A DNA stretch of 64,000 bases, taken from assembly GCF_002843315.1 (NCBI RefSeq), contig NZ_MVDD01000005.1, positions 62,001-126,000 on the forward strand, in the 5' to 3' direction. Origin of the DNA: Labilibaculum filiforme (GTDB lineage Bacteria; Bacteroidota; Bacteroidia; Bacteroidales; Marinifilaceae). The notes under the pieces are model-generated. The model was not told where the DNA came from. It saw only the letters and a list, made by a program, of their open reading frames with translations, and ran no database searches. This document shows positions 8,731 to 18,820 of this stretch, piece after piece (the stretch's first letter is position 1; every line of letters begins with the position of its first letter). A program made the translations under genes and the position numbers.

Positions 8731-11700
8731 TTAAAAATTAACGTTAAGGCCAAAAACATAAGAAGTTGGAATAGGCAAACCTTGGGTTTCCGGATCAACA
8801 TATATATTGTCTTCCTTTGTCCACAACGTCTTAGGGTTGTTTATCTGAAAACGCAGTTTAACACTTGAAGCCTTAATCTTTGCCGCAATATTAGAGGGCA
8901 GATTATAAGCCAATACAATATTTCTTATCTTGATAAAATCGGCCGGTCTCACTAAAAAATCAGAATAATCCAATTGAGCAACTGCGTTGGCTGTTTTGTA
9001 ATATTGACCAGAAGCAGGGATGTCAGTATCGGTATTATTAGGAGTCCAACTATTCATTACATAAGAAGGCATAGAACGATATAATGGATATGATATGGGT
9101 TCGGGTATTGGCCTAGCCCTTAAGAAATGTCCTCCGTAGTAAACAGCAAAAACACTCAGGCTAAAATTTTTATATTTGAATTCGTTTGTAAATGAGATAT
9201 TAAGCTTAGGTTCTGTCCCTCCTGAAAATACAAGGGCATCAATATCATCACTTCCAAGTGAAGTCTCTGATAAAGTACCATCAGCCTTATACCATAACGG
9301 TTGACCAGTATCGTTAAGGCCTGCATACTGGTAAGAGTATAAAGCCTTTACAGGATATCCTGTTTTAAAGCCATCTCCTGAAGCTAAACTGTAAGGACTC
9401 GTGGTTACCTCATCCACATAAGTTATTTTATTTTCATTCTGAGTTACAGTCACAGTAGATGACCAAGCAAAGCTATCTCTGCCAACTGGCCTTATCCAGT
9501 CATAACTCAAGCTTAGTTCCTTTCCCTTGTTCAGCATAGATGCATTGTTAATAACTACACTGCTAAAACCCTCAGAGGGATCAAGACGTTTCCTTGCAAA
9601 AAGATCTGTTCCTTTTCTACGATACCAGTCCAAGCTTCCCCTAAAACGATTATCAAACAAAGAAAAATCCAATCCAATATTTGTAGTTGTTGTTTTCTCC
9701 CAACGCAACTTAGAATTGGGTGGGTTAATTACACTTGCATTTACCAATTGTGTATCATTATTAATACCCGTTACTGCCGTAAGTACACTAGTTGTTTTAG
9801 CATCAATGTTTCCAGTTACTCCATAAGATGCTCTTAACTTTAGAGCGTTCACAAACTTAACATCGCTCATAAAATCCTCATTGGAAGCAACCCAAGAAGA
9901 ACCAAGCGACCATAACGGACGCCCCCGGTATTTTTTATCCCCACCAAATAAATCGGCGTAATCTTTTCTAACAGAAGCAAAAAAATTGTACTTCTGGTTG
10001 TAGGTATAAGTTGCATTAACGTATGCTGAAGCATAACGGTGTCTGGTATCAGTATTAAGACCGTAAGCCCTTGAAATATACTTATCATAAACCAGATCAC
10101 GAGGAGAATATCCCAAAGGTCTAAGAAATGTAGAAGTTACATTGTATAAATCAGCAAAATTCATATTGGTAATTTGTTGGGTTTGCAATTGCTCATCATA
10201 GCCAAACAAAGCTCCTCTGGTACCATGAACGCGAGTTTGACGAAATTCAGTACCCGCGATAGCATCAATAACATGCTTCCCAAATGCCTTTTTGTAATTG
10301 ATCTGTGCGCGAGCAGTATAATTAGTACTTTTTATTTGTGAGGTAGCCAACTTTCCACCTACAGGTAATAAGTGAGTATAAGAGTAATCTCCTTCAGAAC
10401 CGAATCGTGTGGTATAAACATTCTGCAACCACCGCATCGTATAACTTTCAGCCTCCGAATAAGAAGATACATCCGCACGATTATCTTCATATTGGAACAT
10501 TGTATTAAATTTTAGCCCAGACATGACCCTAAACGTAAGATTTCCAAAATAGCGCATATTTAATGTGGAGGTATTCGTAAAATCCCGTTCCAATTCATCA
10601 AGATGATTAAATTTAAGAGAGTAAAGCTCAGGAGTTGTTTCGGTAATTGGATTATACATATTAAATCGTGAGGTGCTATAATGCGCCCTACTGCCGTCAT
10701 CATTCAATAATTTAAGGTAAGAAGGAACATTAAAAGGGTCAGTAGCAAAATTATCATTATGGGATCTGACTTTACCCGTAACAATATTTACCCCATAGTC
10801 AACATCCAACCATTTGGTTACATTATATTTGCCATTTAAAAAAATATTTAACTGTCTGTTAAAAGCATTGATTATTCCTGAATTATCTGTCTTATAATTT
10901 AACACCAGGTTTGTCTGAGCGTTCTCGTTATTAGTCCTTATAGCCAAGTTGTATTGCTGAATCACTTGATTTAAGAGTGCATGATCTTTAAACTGTTGAG
11001 GAAAATTATTCTGTTTGTAATCTGCAAGTTGAGCATTTAGCTGAGAGGCACTAATTATGCCTTTTGCCAATTGGTAATAATCATATTGTATCGGGGTTAT
11101 GGGAGTTCCCTGAGCAATATAATCATTTTCAAATGTCGTTATTGGGTTTTCAATAGTTTCATTGCCTTCACTAAACCACCAGTTATAATATTCACTCTCC
11201 CAATCTACCTGCTGAGAAGGGGTCATATAGTTCATATAACTGTAATCGGGCTTTTCGTTAATGGTTAAATCACAGGAAAACTCTACGGCAATCTTTTCTT
11301 TTCCTTTTACACGTTTGGTCGTTATCACAATAACACCGTTCGATGCTCGTGCCCCATATATAGCAGCTACTGCAGCATCCTTCAATATTGTAACATTCTC
11401 TACATCGTAGGGATTAATATCTTCGATAGATCCTTCTATCGGCAAACCATCCACAACAACAAGTATATCAGAATTTGCATTCATTGTTCCAAGTCCACGA
11501 ATCGTGGTTGTTCCATTATAACGAACAAGACCGGTAACTTTCCCTTCCAAATTATCCAAGACATTTGTTACACTCCTAGTCTCCAAATCTTTCGCATCAA
11601 TTGTAACAACAGAACCGGTTACTTTTTCTTTCTGCATTGTTTGATACCCCGTAGAAACAACAGTTACTTCACCCAACAACGAAACATCATTCTGCAAAAC

Positions 11701-12294
11701 CACATTTATTTCAGAAACACCAGCGGTAACATTAAATTCTTTTTTTTTCATTCCAACGAATGTAAAAACTAAAACAGCTCCCTCAGGTGTTTCAATAACA
11801 TAATTCCCGTCGATATCGGTAATCACACCAATCGTAGTTCCTTTTACTACAACAGAAACCCCTGGCAGAGACGCCCCATCTTTGTCGGTAACCTTTCCAA
11901 TAATCTTTTTTTGCTGAACGGCTTGTTCAATTACCGGGGCTTTCTTTGTAATTACAACAAACTCATCTATAATTTCATACTTGAAAGGAGTTTGCCTGCA
12001 GATTTCATCCAGAACTTCTTCTAAACTTCCTCTATCCATATTCAATTCAACACTTACGCGATCATCAACATCCTCTTTGTTGTACATGAAAATATTTCCG
12101 GTTTGATGATTCAAATTTTCCAGAATAGTTCCCAACGAAGATTCTCCGAATTGAACACTAACTTGTTGGCCAAGGGATACCGATGCAGAAAGCTGCAAGG
12201 TACAAACCAACATTAATAGTAAACTTAGCTTCATAGCCAGTAGGGTTTTTCTAACAGCTGGTGATAAACACCGCCATTTCAGGTTTTTTTTCAT
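8731..12294 (-). CDS. SusC/RagA-like TonB-dependent transporter with STN signalling domain
   Basis: I chose the ATG at 12294 (1187 residues, MKKNLKWRCLSPAVRKT) rather than the longer frame from 12375, because the N-terminal 27 extra residues do not look like a signal sequence start. Order: signal peptide, STN domain (about residues 55-110), carboxypeptidase-regulatory-like beta domain (IIGKVTDKDGASLPGVSVVVKGT), plug with TonB-dependent motifs (ILVVVDGLPIEG, AIYGARASNGVIVITTK), then the 22-stranded barrel. The STN domain marks it as a transducer that normally talks to FecR and an ECF sigma factor. The neighbouring fecR is truncated and no sigma gene is present. Confidence 0.9.
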   Translation of the reverse strand: MKKNLKWRCLSPAVRKTLLAMKLSLLLMLVCTLQLSASVSLGQQVSVQFGESSLGTILENLNHQTGNIFMYNKEDVDDRVSVELNMDRGSLEEVLDEICRQTPFKYEIIDEFVVITKKAPVIEQAVQQKKIIGKVTDKDGASLPGVSVVVKGTTIGVITDIDGNYVIETPEGAVLVFTFVGMKKKEFNVTAGVSEINVVLQNDVSLLGEVTVVSTGYQTMQKEKVTGSVVTIDAKDLETRSVTNVLDNLEGKVTGLVRYNGTTTIRGLGTMNANSDILVVVDGLPIEGSIEDINPYDVENVTILKDAAVAAIYGARASNGVIVITTKRVKGKEKIAVEFSCDLTINEKPDYSYMNYMTPSQQVDWESEYYNWWFSEGNETIENPITTFENDYIAQGTPITPIQYDYYQLAKGIISASQLNAQLADYKQNNFPQQFKDHALLNQVIQQYNLAIRTNNENAQTNLVLNYKTDNSGIINAFNRQLNIFLNGKYNVTKWLDVDYGVNIVTGKVRSHNDNFATDPFNVPSYLKLLNDDGSRAHYSTSRFNMYNPITETTPELYSLKFNHLDELERDFTNTSTLNMRYFGNLTFRVMSGLKFNTMFQYEDNRADVSSYSEAESYTMRWLQNVYTTRFGSEGDYSYTHLLPVGGKLATSQIKSTNYTARAQINYKKAFGKHVIDAIAGTEFRQTRVHGTRGALFGYDEQLQTQQITNMNFADLYNVTSTFLRPLGYSPRDLVYDKYISRAYGLNTDTRHRYASAYVNATYTYNQKYNFFASVRKDYADLFGGDKKYRGRPLWSLGSSWVASNEDFMSDVKFVNALKLRASYGVTGNIDAKTTSVLTAVTGINNDTQLVNASVINPPNSKLRWEKTTTTNIGLDFSLFDNRFRGSLDWYRRKGTDLFARKRLDPSEGFSSVVINNASMLNKGKELSLSYDWIRPVGRDSFAWSSTVTVTQNENKITYVDEVTTSPYSLASGDGFKTGYPVKALYSYQYAGLNDTGQPLWYKADGTLSETSLGSDDIDALVFSGGTEPKLNISFTNEFKYKNFSLSVFAVYYGGHFLRARPIPEPISYPLYRSMPSYVMNSWTPNNTDTDIPASGQYYKTANAVAQLDYSDFLVRPADFIKIRNIVLAYNLPSNIAAKIKASSVKLRFQINNPKTLWTKEDNIYVDPETQGLPIPTSYVFGLNVNF

Positions 12295-12436
12295 AACTTT
12301 ATGGTCTAGATTAATACTGCCATTGATTTCATAACTCAATGGATAGTGTCTACTAAACAGGGAATGTGTCCGCATTTCCTGTTTTTTTTATTGATATACC
12401 GTCAAAATACCGCAACTCCCGGCAAATTGACATTTG

Positions 12437-13565
12437 CTAATTGGGTTTTCCTACTATTATTTTATCTCCCTTTATGGCAAACTTAACATCAGCCATTTTC
12501 TCTATCATCTCCAGAGTAAAATCAAGAGATCTATCTTTTTTTGCAGCACCTGCAAATCGTAAATTTCGGTATTGGTTCTCTGTAAAAAAGAATTCAACAT
12601 TATACCATCTGCTTAACTGATGGCAAATCTCCTCCAAAGATTGATCCTTGAATTGAAATACTCCATTTCTCCAGGAAGTATATAAAACGGCATTTACCTT
12701 GTTTACCTGAAACTGATTACTGCCTCTTTTAACAACTGCCTGGTAACCCGGCTCCAATAATTCAGAATTGCCCAGACTGCTTACCTGAACGCTTCCCTCA
12801 ACCAATGTTGTTGTAATATCCTCTTCATCATTGTAAGCCGATACATTAAACTTGGTTCCCAACACTTTCACCTCGGTATCATGCGATTCAATAATGAAAG
12901 GTTTCAACTTATTATGAGCAACTTCAAAATAGGCTTCACCAGTGAGTTCCACCTTACGGATTACCCCAATAAACTGAACCGGATATTTTAACGACGATTC
13001 AGAATTCAACCAAACTTTAGTGCCATCGGCCAATGTTAAAGAATATTCTCCACCACGGGGTATATTAATCTGATTGTAAATTAGTTTATTGGGCAGTGAA
13101 TTACTCTTCCTGTAAGTTAATGCATTTGATGAATCGTTTTGAATCAAAGTCCCATCAACTTCAGCAATTACGCTATCCAGATTCTCTTCCAGATTCATTG
13201 CATTGCCATTATTCAATATTAAAACTGCCTTTTTAGATCCAATAGTCGATATTTCGGCAAAATTGTAATTCCCATCGAAATTGTAATCTTTCCCAACCTG
13301 ATACACCATTAAATATCCAACCACACACATCACAACAACTGCCGCAGCATAAGGCAACCACAGGTGTATTTTTTTTGGTTTCGCTTGTACCTGGCAAGTT
13401 GATAAGGACTTACTTATATTAGTCCATGCTTGTTCTGTTTTGATTCCAGCAAAATCCCCAATTGTTTTACTCTCTTTTAGTAAAGCCAGATAGTTTGCAA
13501 ACTCACCGGCATTAACTGGGTCCTCTGCTAACCATTTCTCTAATTGTTTTATCCCTATAATACTC
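12437..13565 (-). pseudogene. fecR-like anti-sigma factor, 5' end lost beside IS3 element
   Basis: The C-terminal two thirds of a FecR protein are clear: a membrane segment (LPYAAAVVVMCVVGYLMVY), the FecR domain (GGEYSLTLADGTKVWLNSES) and a C-terminal STN-interacting domain (FQFKDQSLEEICHQLSRWYN). The frame continues upstream of the first usable start through IKQLEKWLAEDPVNAGEF until a TAG about 10 nt from the IS3 end. There is no ATG in this extension, so the true N-terminus is gone. The far side of the IS does not continue FecR or encode a sigma factor, which points to an IS-linked deletion. Induction of the adjacent susC is therefore probably lost or changed. Confidence 0.82.
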
Positions 13566-13615
13566 TAGGAAAATTGGACCAGGAGCTTAATTGAAAAATA
13601 GTGTAAATTAAACTC

Positions 13616-13918
13616 ATGGAAAAAATGAAAAGAACACGTCGAAAATTTACTTCAGCCTTTAAAAGTAAAGTGGCCATAGAAGCCCTAAAAGAAAGAGAAA
13701 CACTAGCAGTACTAGCAGAACGTTTCGAACTTCATCCTAACCAAATTTCTCAATGGAAACAGGAATTTCTAGAGAATTCATCACAAATTTTCGAAGGTAA
13801 AAACACTACAAAGGAAACTGAAGGGATTGACACAGAGAAGCTCTATTCAAAGATTGGCAAGTTGGAAATGGAGAATGAATTCTTAAAAAAAAACTTAAAG
13901 ATATTGGGAAAACTATAG
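13616..13918 (+). CDS. IS3-family transposase OrfA
   Basis: 100 residues. An HTH_Tnp_1 helix-turn-helix (RRKFTSAFKSKVAIEALKE, then LHPNQISQWKQEF) precedes a leucine-zipper-like tail (KLYSKIGKLEMENEFLKKNL). This is the DNA-binding half of the transposase. The A9 run at 13885-13893 near its 3' end is a likely slippery site that shifts ribosomes by -1 into OrfB. Confidence 0.92.
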   Translation: MEKMKRTRRKFTSAFKSKVAIEALKERETLAVLAERFELHPNQISQWKQEFLENSSQIFEGKNTTKETEGIDTEKLYSKIGKLEMENEFLKKNLKILGKL

Positions 13919-14736
13919 ATTTAAAACTGTTAGTAAATTTAACTTCAAATATCAGTATTCGAAACCAGTGTGATTATTTAGGCATCGCCAGATCTTCTTT
14001 TTATCATGTTCCCAAAGGAGAATCTGATGAAAACTTAAGAGTAATGCAATTAATGGATAAACATATTTTAGAAGAGCCTACAGCTGGTGTTTTAACAATG
14101 CAGTCAATGTTAAAAGACCATGATGTTCATTGCTCTTACGAACGAGTACGCCGATTGATGAGAAAGGCTAATATTCGTGCCATTTATCCCAGAAAACATC
14201 TTAGCGTTTTGGGTGAAAAAAAATATATTTATCCTTACCTGCTGCGCAATCAAGAAATTAGTAAAAGCAATCAAGTTTGGGAAATTGACATTAGCTATAT
14301 TCCCATGCAACATGGATTTATGTATTTGACAGCTATTATTGATGTATACAGCCGTTATATTGTGGGTTGGGGACTAAGTAACTCTTTGGATGCTGATTCT
14401 TCTTTAAAGGTTGTTAAAGAAGCTGTGGCTACTCATGGGAAACCAGAAATTTTAAACAGTGATCAGGGATGTCAGTTTACCTGTAAAGCATATGTCGAGT
14501 ATCTTAAAAGGGAGCGAATACAAATTAGTATGGATGGTAGAGGAAGAGCTTTGGACAATATTTATATTGAAAGATTTTGGAGAACTATAAAATACCAGTA
14601 CATTTATCTTAATCCATCAGATAATGGTTTAGATCTTTATCAAGGAATTAAAAAATGGATGGAACGATACCACAATCGTGACCATCAAGGAATCGGTAGA
14701 AACAAACCAGCATTAATCTATTGTAATGCTGCTTAA
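13888..14736 (+). CDS. IS3-family transposase OrfB (via -1 frameshift)
   Basis: The frame is open from the A9 slippery run of OrfA; the first in-frame ATG is at 14044, so the protein is probably made as an OrfAB fusion. It has an HTH_21 region (YERVRRLMRKANIRAIYPRK) and an rve integrase core with the DDE triad: Asp in VWEIDISYI, Asp in LNSDQGCQF and Glu in IERFWRTIKY. Length and motifs are normal for the family and no stop interrupts it. Confidence 0.9.
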   Translation, partial: KKLKDIGKTIDLKLLVNLTSNISIRNQCDYLGIARSSFYHVPKGESDENLRVMQLMDKHILEEPTAGVLTMQSMLKDHDVHCSYERVRRLMRKANIRAIYPRKHLSVLGEKKYIYPYLLRNQEISKSNQVWEIDISYIPMQHGFMYLTAIIDVYSRYIVGWGLSNSLDADSSLKVVKEAVATHGKPEILNSDQGCQFTCKAYVEYLKRERIQISMDGRGRALDNIYIERFWRTIKYQYIYLNPSDNGLDLYQGIKKWMERYHNRDHQGIGRNKPALIYCNAA

Positions 14737-14769
14737 GTTCAACTTAAGAATAAGATTTTCTGGTCCAAT

Positions 14770-15223
14770 CAATCGAGGGTACTATATTTTTCAAGCCTTT
14801 TTTTCTCTAATGATACTAAATTTTTTAACAATAAATGGATGCCTCCCTTGTATACAGGAATTTACAAAGTCAATTACATCACAATAAGTTTGTAATCCTG
14901 ACCATATAAATCTTTGAGACATGGAATAAAGACACATATTTATAGCCACGTTCGAAAGAGTAGAAAATACTACATTGGGAAATCGATTTTTTCGATCTTC
15001 ACTTAACATGAATATTTCCCTTTCATCACTCCAATAGAGCTGATAGATAATTGTAGCATACCACTGTTTGAATCAAAAATAAGTTGGATTAATCGTCATA
15101 GTGTTTTTTTTTAGAAAAACTCATTTAATATGTTCAACCCACCATGCTTTAATAATTTTAAATTTAAACACTAATCTCTTAAATAAATCAATTTTCTATC
15201 CTCTAAATAGTATATATTAGAGT
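14770..15223. other. Spacer between IS3 element and GH42; unrecognised minus-strand frame
   Basis: A minus-strand frame runs from about 15081 to 14791 (ATG at 15009, 72 residues from there), ending next to the IS. It contains DREIF-like charged segments and CLYSMSQRFIWSG. I recognise no family. It may be a gene fragment left by the deletion that removed the fecR 5' end. The rest is AT-rich. Confidence 0.3.
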
Positions 15224-17302
15224 TTATTTATCAATCTGCCAAACAGCTACACCAGCTGGTTTCAATACCTTGTCTCCTATAAGGTAATCTCCATTATAAT
15301 CTAAAATATACTCTTCAGAAGAATAATTAACAGCCACCATAAAACCATCACGATACTGAACAAAAACACCTTTGGGATAATTCTCTACCCCAATATTATT
15401 TTTCTGATAGATATTTCTCAAAAGATTTCGTTCCAAATCCCCATCAACAGATTCTGCTCCAATATACCAAACTTGCCCATTACCAATTTCATTTTTCAAG
15501 ATGCAGGCAGTTCCTTTGTAAAATTGATCGGTATAACTAGCTACGACCTCAGTTCTATCTTCTGGTTTAATTAAATCTCCCCATGAACTCCATTTGTAAC
15601 TTTTTCCATCCATTAAAATATTCCCAAATTTACCAACAGGAAGCATATCAAATGAATGGATTTCACCACCAATTAGATCATTCATAATTCCAGACAAATT
15701 ACTTTCCCACAGATGAACATTCTTATCTTTAGCTCCGGTTCGTGGTGAAATAATAAGCTTCCCTCCTTTTGCAACATACTTTTTCCATTTCTGAACCAAC
15801 GCCTCATCTACCATTTCGTAAGCAGGAACTACAAGAAACTCGTAATCATCAAAATCATCATCTTCTGAAATAAAACTAACAGGTGCACCAAACGAATGAA
15901 GAATTTCCTGATAACGCTGCATGTGTTTCCATGTATCCCACTGGTAAGTTTGTTTCTGTCTTTCCAGATTCCAAAGATTATCAAACGACCACATAACAGC
16001 CGTTTTTCTTTTCTTAATGCTTGCAGGAATTTTAGAATTCTTGCTATAATTCTGCCTTAACTTATTCATTTCATTAATAACCTGAACATACTCTTCTCCT
16101 CCTTGACTTAAGGTAAGTCCATCTGTTGTTACGATACCATGATGGTATTGCTCCGCTCCAAAAAGTACTTGCCGGTAACGATAGGTACATGCGAAAGAAT
16201 TCCCACCAGCAAAACAATGCCACAACCACATGCGAACTGTACCTGGCTGCAATAATGAATTATAATTAGCCCAATTTACCTGTCCGGGCTGCAATTCCAT
16301 AACTCCTGTAATACCGTTTATCGACTTATAATAATCATTGGCATACATTAGCACCGAATGATCACCTAAGCGAAATCCCAACTCTCCAATATTACTGCCG
16401 CCATAATTTGGATAAGCTGTAAATGAAGCAAAATCAAGTTTTTTACTTCTTCGCGGATCCGTCTGGTTTCCTTTTGCCACATAGTTTGTAGTTACAAACT
16501 GTGATTCATCAATATATCTTCGTAATTCTTCTGCCTGAAAATCTAAAAAAGATGCTTGCATATCCGCTGTAAAGCGTTTGAAATCTAATAAAGCAATAGG
16601 ATTTGCTCCCCACCAACCTACATTTTGAGCATTATGAATGTTAACTTCTTCAAAAGATGAATACAATTGACTCCAAAAGGATGTTCCCCACGCCTTATTC
16701 AGTGCAGTAATATTTGCATATTTATTTTGCAACCATTCCTGAAATGCCAATTGCGCAGACGGACTGTAATCCTCTTTAGCTTCTGGTTCATTGTCGATTT
16801 GCCAACCAAACACAGCTTTGTTGTGTGCGTAATGCTTGGCCATTGCCTCAACAATCTTTTGTGTATACTCCAAAACTATTGGGTTAGACAATGACAAATT
16901 AGCGCGGGTTCCATGTTCTTTAGATTGATAGTTACCATCTTGCATGTATATTTCAGGATACTTAATTCCAAGCCAAACAGGAGGACATGGGGTTGGTGTA
17001 CCCAAAATAACTTTCAGCTTATTTTTATCAGCTATCTGAATTACTTTATCGAGCCATGAAAAATCATACTTGCCTTCAGATGGTTCCATCTGAGCCCATG
17101 CAAATTCTGCCATATGAATAAATTCGAATCCATTATCGGCAATATTTTTAATGTCTCTCTCCCATTGTTCAGGTGACCATTGCTCCGGATAATAATACAC
17201 ACCAATAGACAGCAAATCCTTTTTAGGGAAATAATCCTGTGCCGATAAACACGCGATACAACCAACTATTAATAAAACTGCTAAATTGACTTTCTTTACC
17301 AT
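15224..17302 (-). CDS. GH42 beta-galactosidase
   Basis: 692 residues with an N-terminal signal peptide (about 1-21). The GH42 TIM barrel starts at SIGVYYYPEQWSPEQWERD. Acid/base Glu172 lies in GWQIDNEPE and nucleophile Glu336 in GVMELQPGQVNW, followed by a trimerisation-type domain and a small C-terminal beta domain. It removes beta-linked galactose and is exported, probably to the periplasm. It is the most downstream gene of the large polysaccharide locus; in a xyloglucan setting it would clip galactose from side chains. Weaker alternative: activity on another galactoside or galactan. Confidence 0.87.
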   Translation of the reverse strand: MVKKVNLAVLLIVGCIACLSAQDYFPKKDLLSIGVYYYPEQWSPEQWERDIKNIADNGFEFIHMAEFAWAQMEPSEGKYDFSWLDKVIQIADKNKLKVILGTPTPCPPVWLGIKYPEIYMQDGNYQSKEHGTRANLSLSNPIVLEYTQKIVEAMAKHYAHNKAVFGWQIDNEPEAKEDYSPSAQLAFQEWLQNKYANITALNKAWGTSFWSQLYSSFEEVNIHNAQNVGWWGANPIALLDFKRFTADMQASFLDFQAEELRRYIDESQFVTTNYVAKGNQTDPRRSKKLDFASFTAYPNYGGSNIGELGFRLGDHSVLMYANDYYKSINGITGVMELQPGQVNWANYNSLLQPGTVRMWLWHCFAGGNSFACTYRYRQVLFGAEQYHHGIVTTDGLTLSQGGEEYVQVINEMNKLRQNYSKNSKIPASIKKRKTAVMWSFDNLWNLERQKQTYQWDTWKHMQRYQEILHSFGAPVSFISEDDDFDDYEFLVVPAYEMVDEALVQKWKKYVAKGGKLIISPRTGAKDKNVHLWESNLSGIMNDLIGGEIHSFDMLPVGKFGNILMDGKSYKWSSWGDLIKPEDRTEVVASYTDQFYKGTACILKNEIGNGQVWYIGAESVDGDLERNLLRNIYQKNNIGVENYPKGVFVQYRDGFMVAVNYSSEEYILDYNGDYLIGDKVLKPAGVAVWQIDK

Positions 17303-17501
17303 ACTATAGTTTTATGAGGCTAACTCTTTATTCTAATTTCCTTTTTAACACAATTTATCAAATTCAGGTTAAGAATTTTCTAAACCCGTGTCAAGATCTA
17401 TTTCCCATCTGAATTCCTCGCTTTTATTAAGCGTTGTTGTTTTTCATCTTATTGCTATCAAAAAAAGTAGCAAACCTAAAAGGTTTATATTTAAACAGAA
17501 T

Positions 17502-17535
17502 AAAAGGCAGTACCGATTTCCCAATACTACCTTTT
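17502..17535 (-). terminator. Hairpin between CE2 esterase and GH42 genes
   Basis: AAAAGGCAGTA and TACTACCTTTT pair at 10 of 11 positions around a 12-nt loop. The A/T flanks would supply a U-run in either direction. The surrounding 410-bp gap (17303-17712) shows no gene; a smaller AAACCT/AGGTTT hairpin lies at 17472-17486. GH42 may thus have its own promoter. Confidence 0.45.
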
Positions 17536-17712
17536 ATTACTTTGGTCCAATAAAATTGCTAATAAGATCAATCTAAAAATATGATATTATAATATTTTAG
17601 ATTTATCTCCGGCAAAATTACAAACTGAAGCCTGAAGCATACTGTCCCAAATGTTAACAAAGTATGTTAAAATGATACTTTCACTCTAAATCAGAGGTGA
17701 ATTAAATAGAAA

Positions 17713-18789
17713 TTACCATTCAACATTGTCTTCAATAAATCCTATTAATTTGTCAGCCATTGCATGATGTTCATTAACATTGGGATGCCCTCCTGAATTT
17801 TTGAATGGGAAAAAACAAGTGTGTACTTTAGAATCATTCAACTGATCAACAGCACTCTTCACATACTTTGGCCAAACAGATCCTTCTTTAGTTGCATCCA
17901 TGCTTCCCAGCGTGCATATAATTGAAGCATTGGGATATTTATCCCGAATGGAGATTATAAAATCCGTATAGGCAGAAATAATGCGAATAGAATCCGGTTC
18001 TTGCGTCCCAAATCTATTTTTAAACTGCTCATTTTTTGGAATGTTAACTATCCACGAATCATTTTGAAAGAGATTGATGACTACCACATCGGGTGTATAT
18101 TTGGAAAAATCCCACTTCGAAGTTGCATCGTTTGGATCGGTTCGATCATACATTTCAGGCATAATTAATGGAAACCAACTAACTATGACACCTATACCAC
18201 TTTTTGAAATACAATGGTATTGAGCATTAAAATGTCTTGCCGTAATAGCTGCGTATGATTCATAGTTATTTTGAAAATAACCATACGGACGATCTTTTCC
18301 ACTAGTATCTTCATTTCCATAGGCAGAGGTAATGGAATTTCCGTAGAACTCTATTTTTCTCTTTTTTGGCGTTTCCGCCAGCAGAAGTTTTGCTCCCTCT
18401 TGTAATTCAAAACCATAAAACAAAGTTTTCCCTTTATCCCATTCCGTGCGCTTAAACAATTTCACCTGATGTTTTCCTTCCGTCAAACCTGAGGCAAGTA
18501 TGAATTTCCTTTTCAGTGTATCGGTATGCAAGTTTGAAATTACCTGATCATCAACAATTACATTATAATAATTTGCCGTATCTAAATCCTGTAAAATGGC
18601 AGCAATACCACTTCCTTCAAATTGTATATTTACAGATGTTCCTGACCAGAAAAGCTCTGCAGCATCAGAACGAAAACCAATTCGACCTTCATAACTTAGG
18701 CTTGGATTGTCAAATGCAATATTCTTGTTCTCAACAGAACAAGATCCTAAAACAAATACCAGAGACAGGTAAAAAAACTTTCTAAACAT
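17713..18789 (-). CDS. CE2-like SGNH carbohydrate esterase (lipoprotein)
   Basis: 358 residues with a lipoprotein signal (VFVLGSC, Cys17). An N-terminal jelly-roll domain (about 20-135) is followed by an SGNH hydrolase domain. The Ser block reads IEFYGNSITSAYG, the Asn block NLFQNDSW, and the His block GHPNVNEHHAMAD. This two-domain layout is that of carbohydrate esterase family 2, which removes acetyl groups from plant polysaccharides. Location in a locus with GH5, GH31, GH3 and GH42 suggests deacetylation of xyloglucan or glucomannan oligosaccharides. Anchored in the membrane; which face is uncertain. Confidence 0.82.
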   Translation of the reverse strand: MFRKFFYLSLVFVLGSCSVENKNIAFDNPSLSYEGRIGFRSDAAELFWSGTSVNIQFEGSGIAAILQDLDTANYYNVIVDDQVISNLHTDTLKRKFILASGLTEGKHQVKLFKRTEWDKGKTLFYGFELQEGAKLLLAETPKKRKIEFYGNSITSAYGNEDTSGKDRPYGYFQNNYESYAAITARHFNAQYHCISKSGIGVIVSWFPLIMPEMYDRTDPNDATSKWDFSKYTPDVVVINLFQNDSWIVNIPKNEQFKNRFGTQEPDSIRIISAYTDFIISIRDKYPNASIICTLGSMDATKEGSVWPKYVKSAVDQLNDSKVHTCFFPFKNSGGHPNVNEHHAMADKLIGFIEDNVEW

Positions 18790-18820
18790 AATTCTCTTTT
18801 ATAAATTGTTATTTTTCTTT

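Larger units (their letters stand above)
13573..14769 (+). mobile_element. IS3-family insertion sequence
   Basis: Ends ATTGGACCAGGA (13573) and, reversed, ATTGGACCAGAA (14769) are inverted repeats. They enclose the two overlapping frames typical of IS3 elements, with a -1 frameshift window. Size about 1.2 kb, as usual. No clear target duplication was found, consistent with a deletion next to the element. Both frames look intact, so the copy may be active. Confidence 0.85.
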
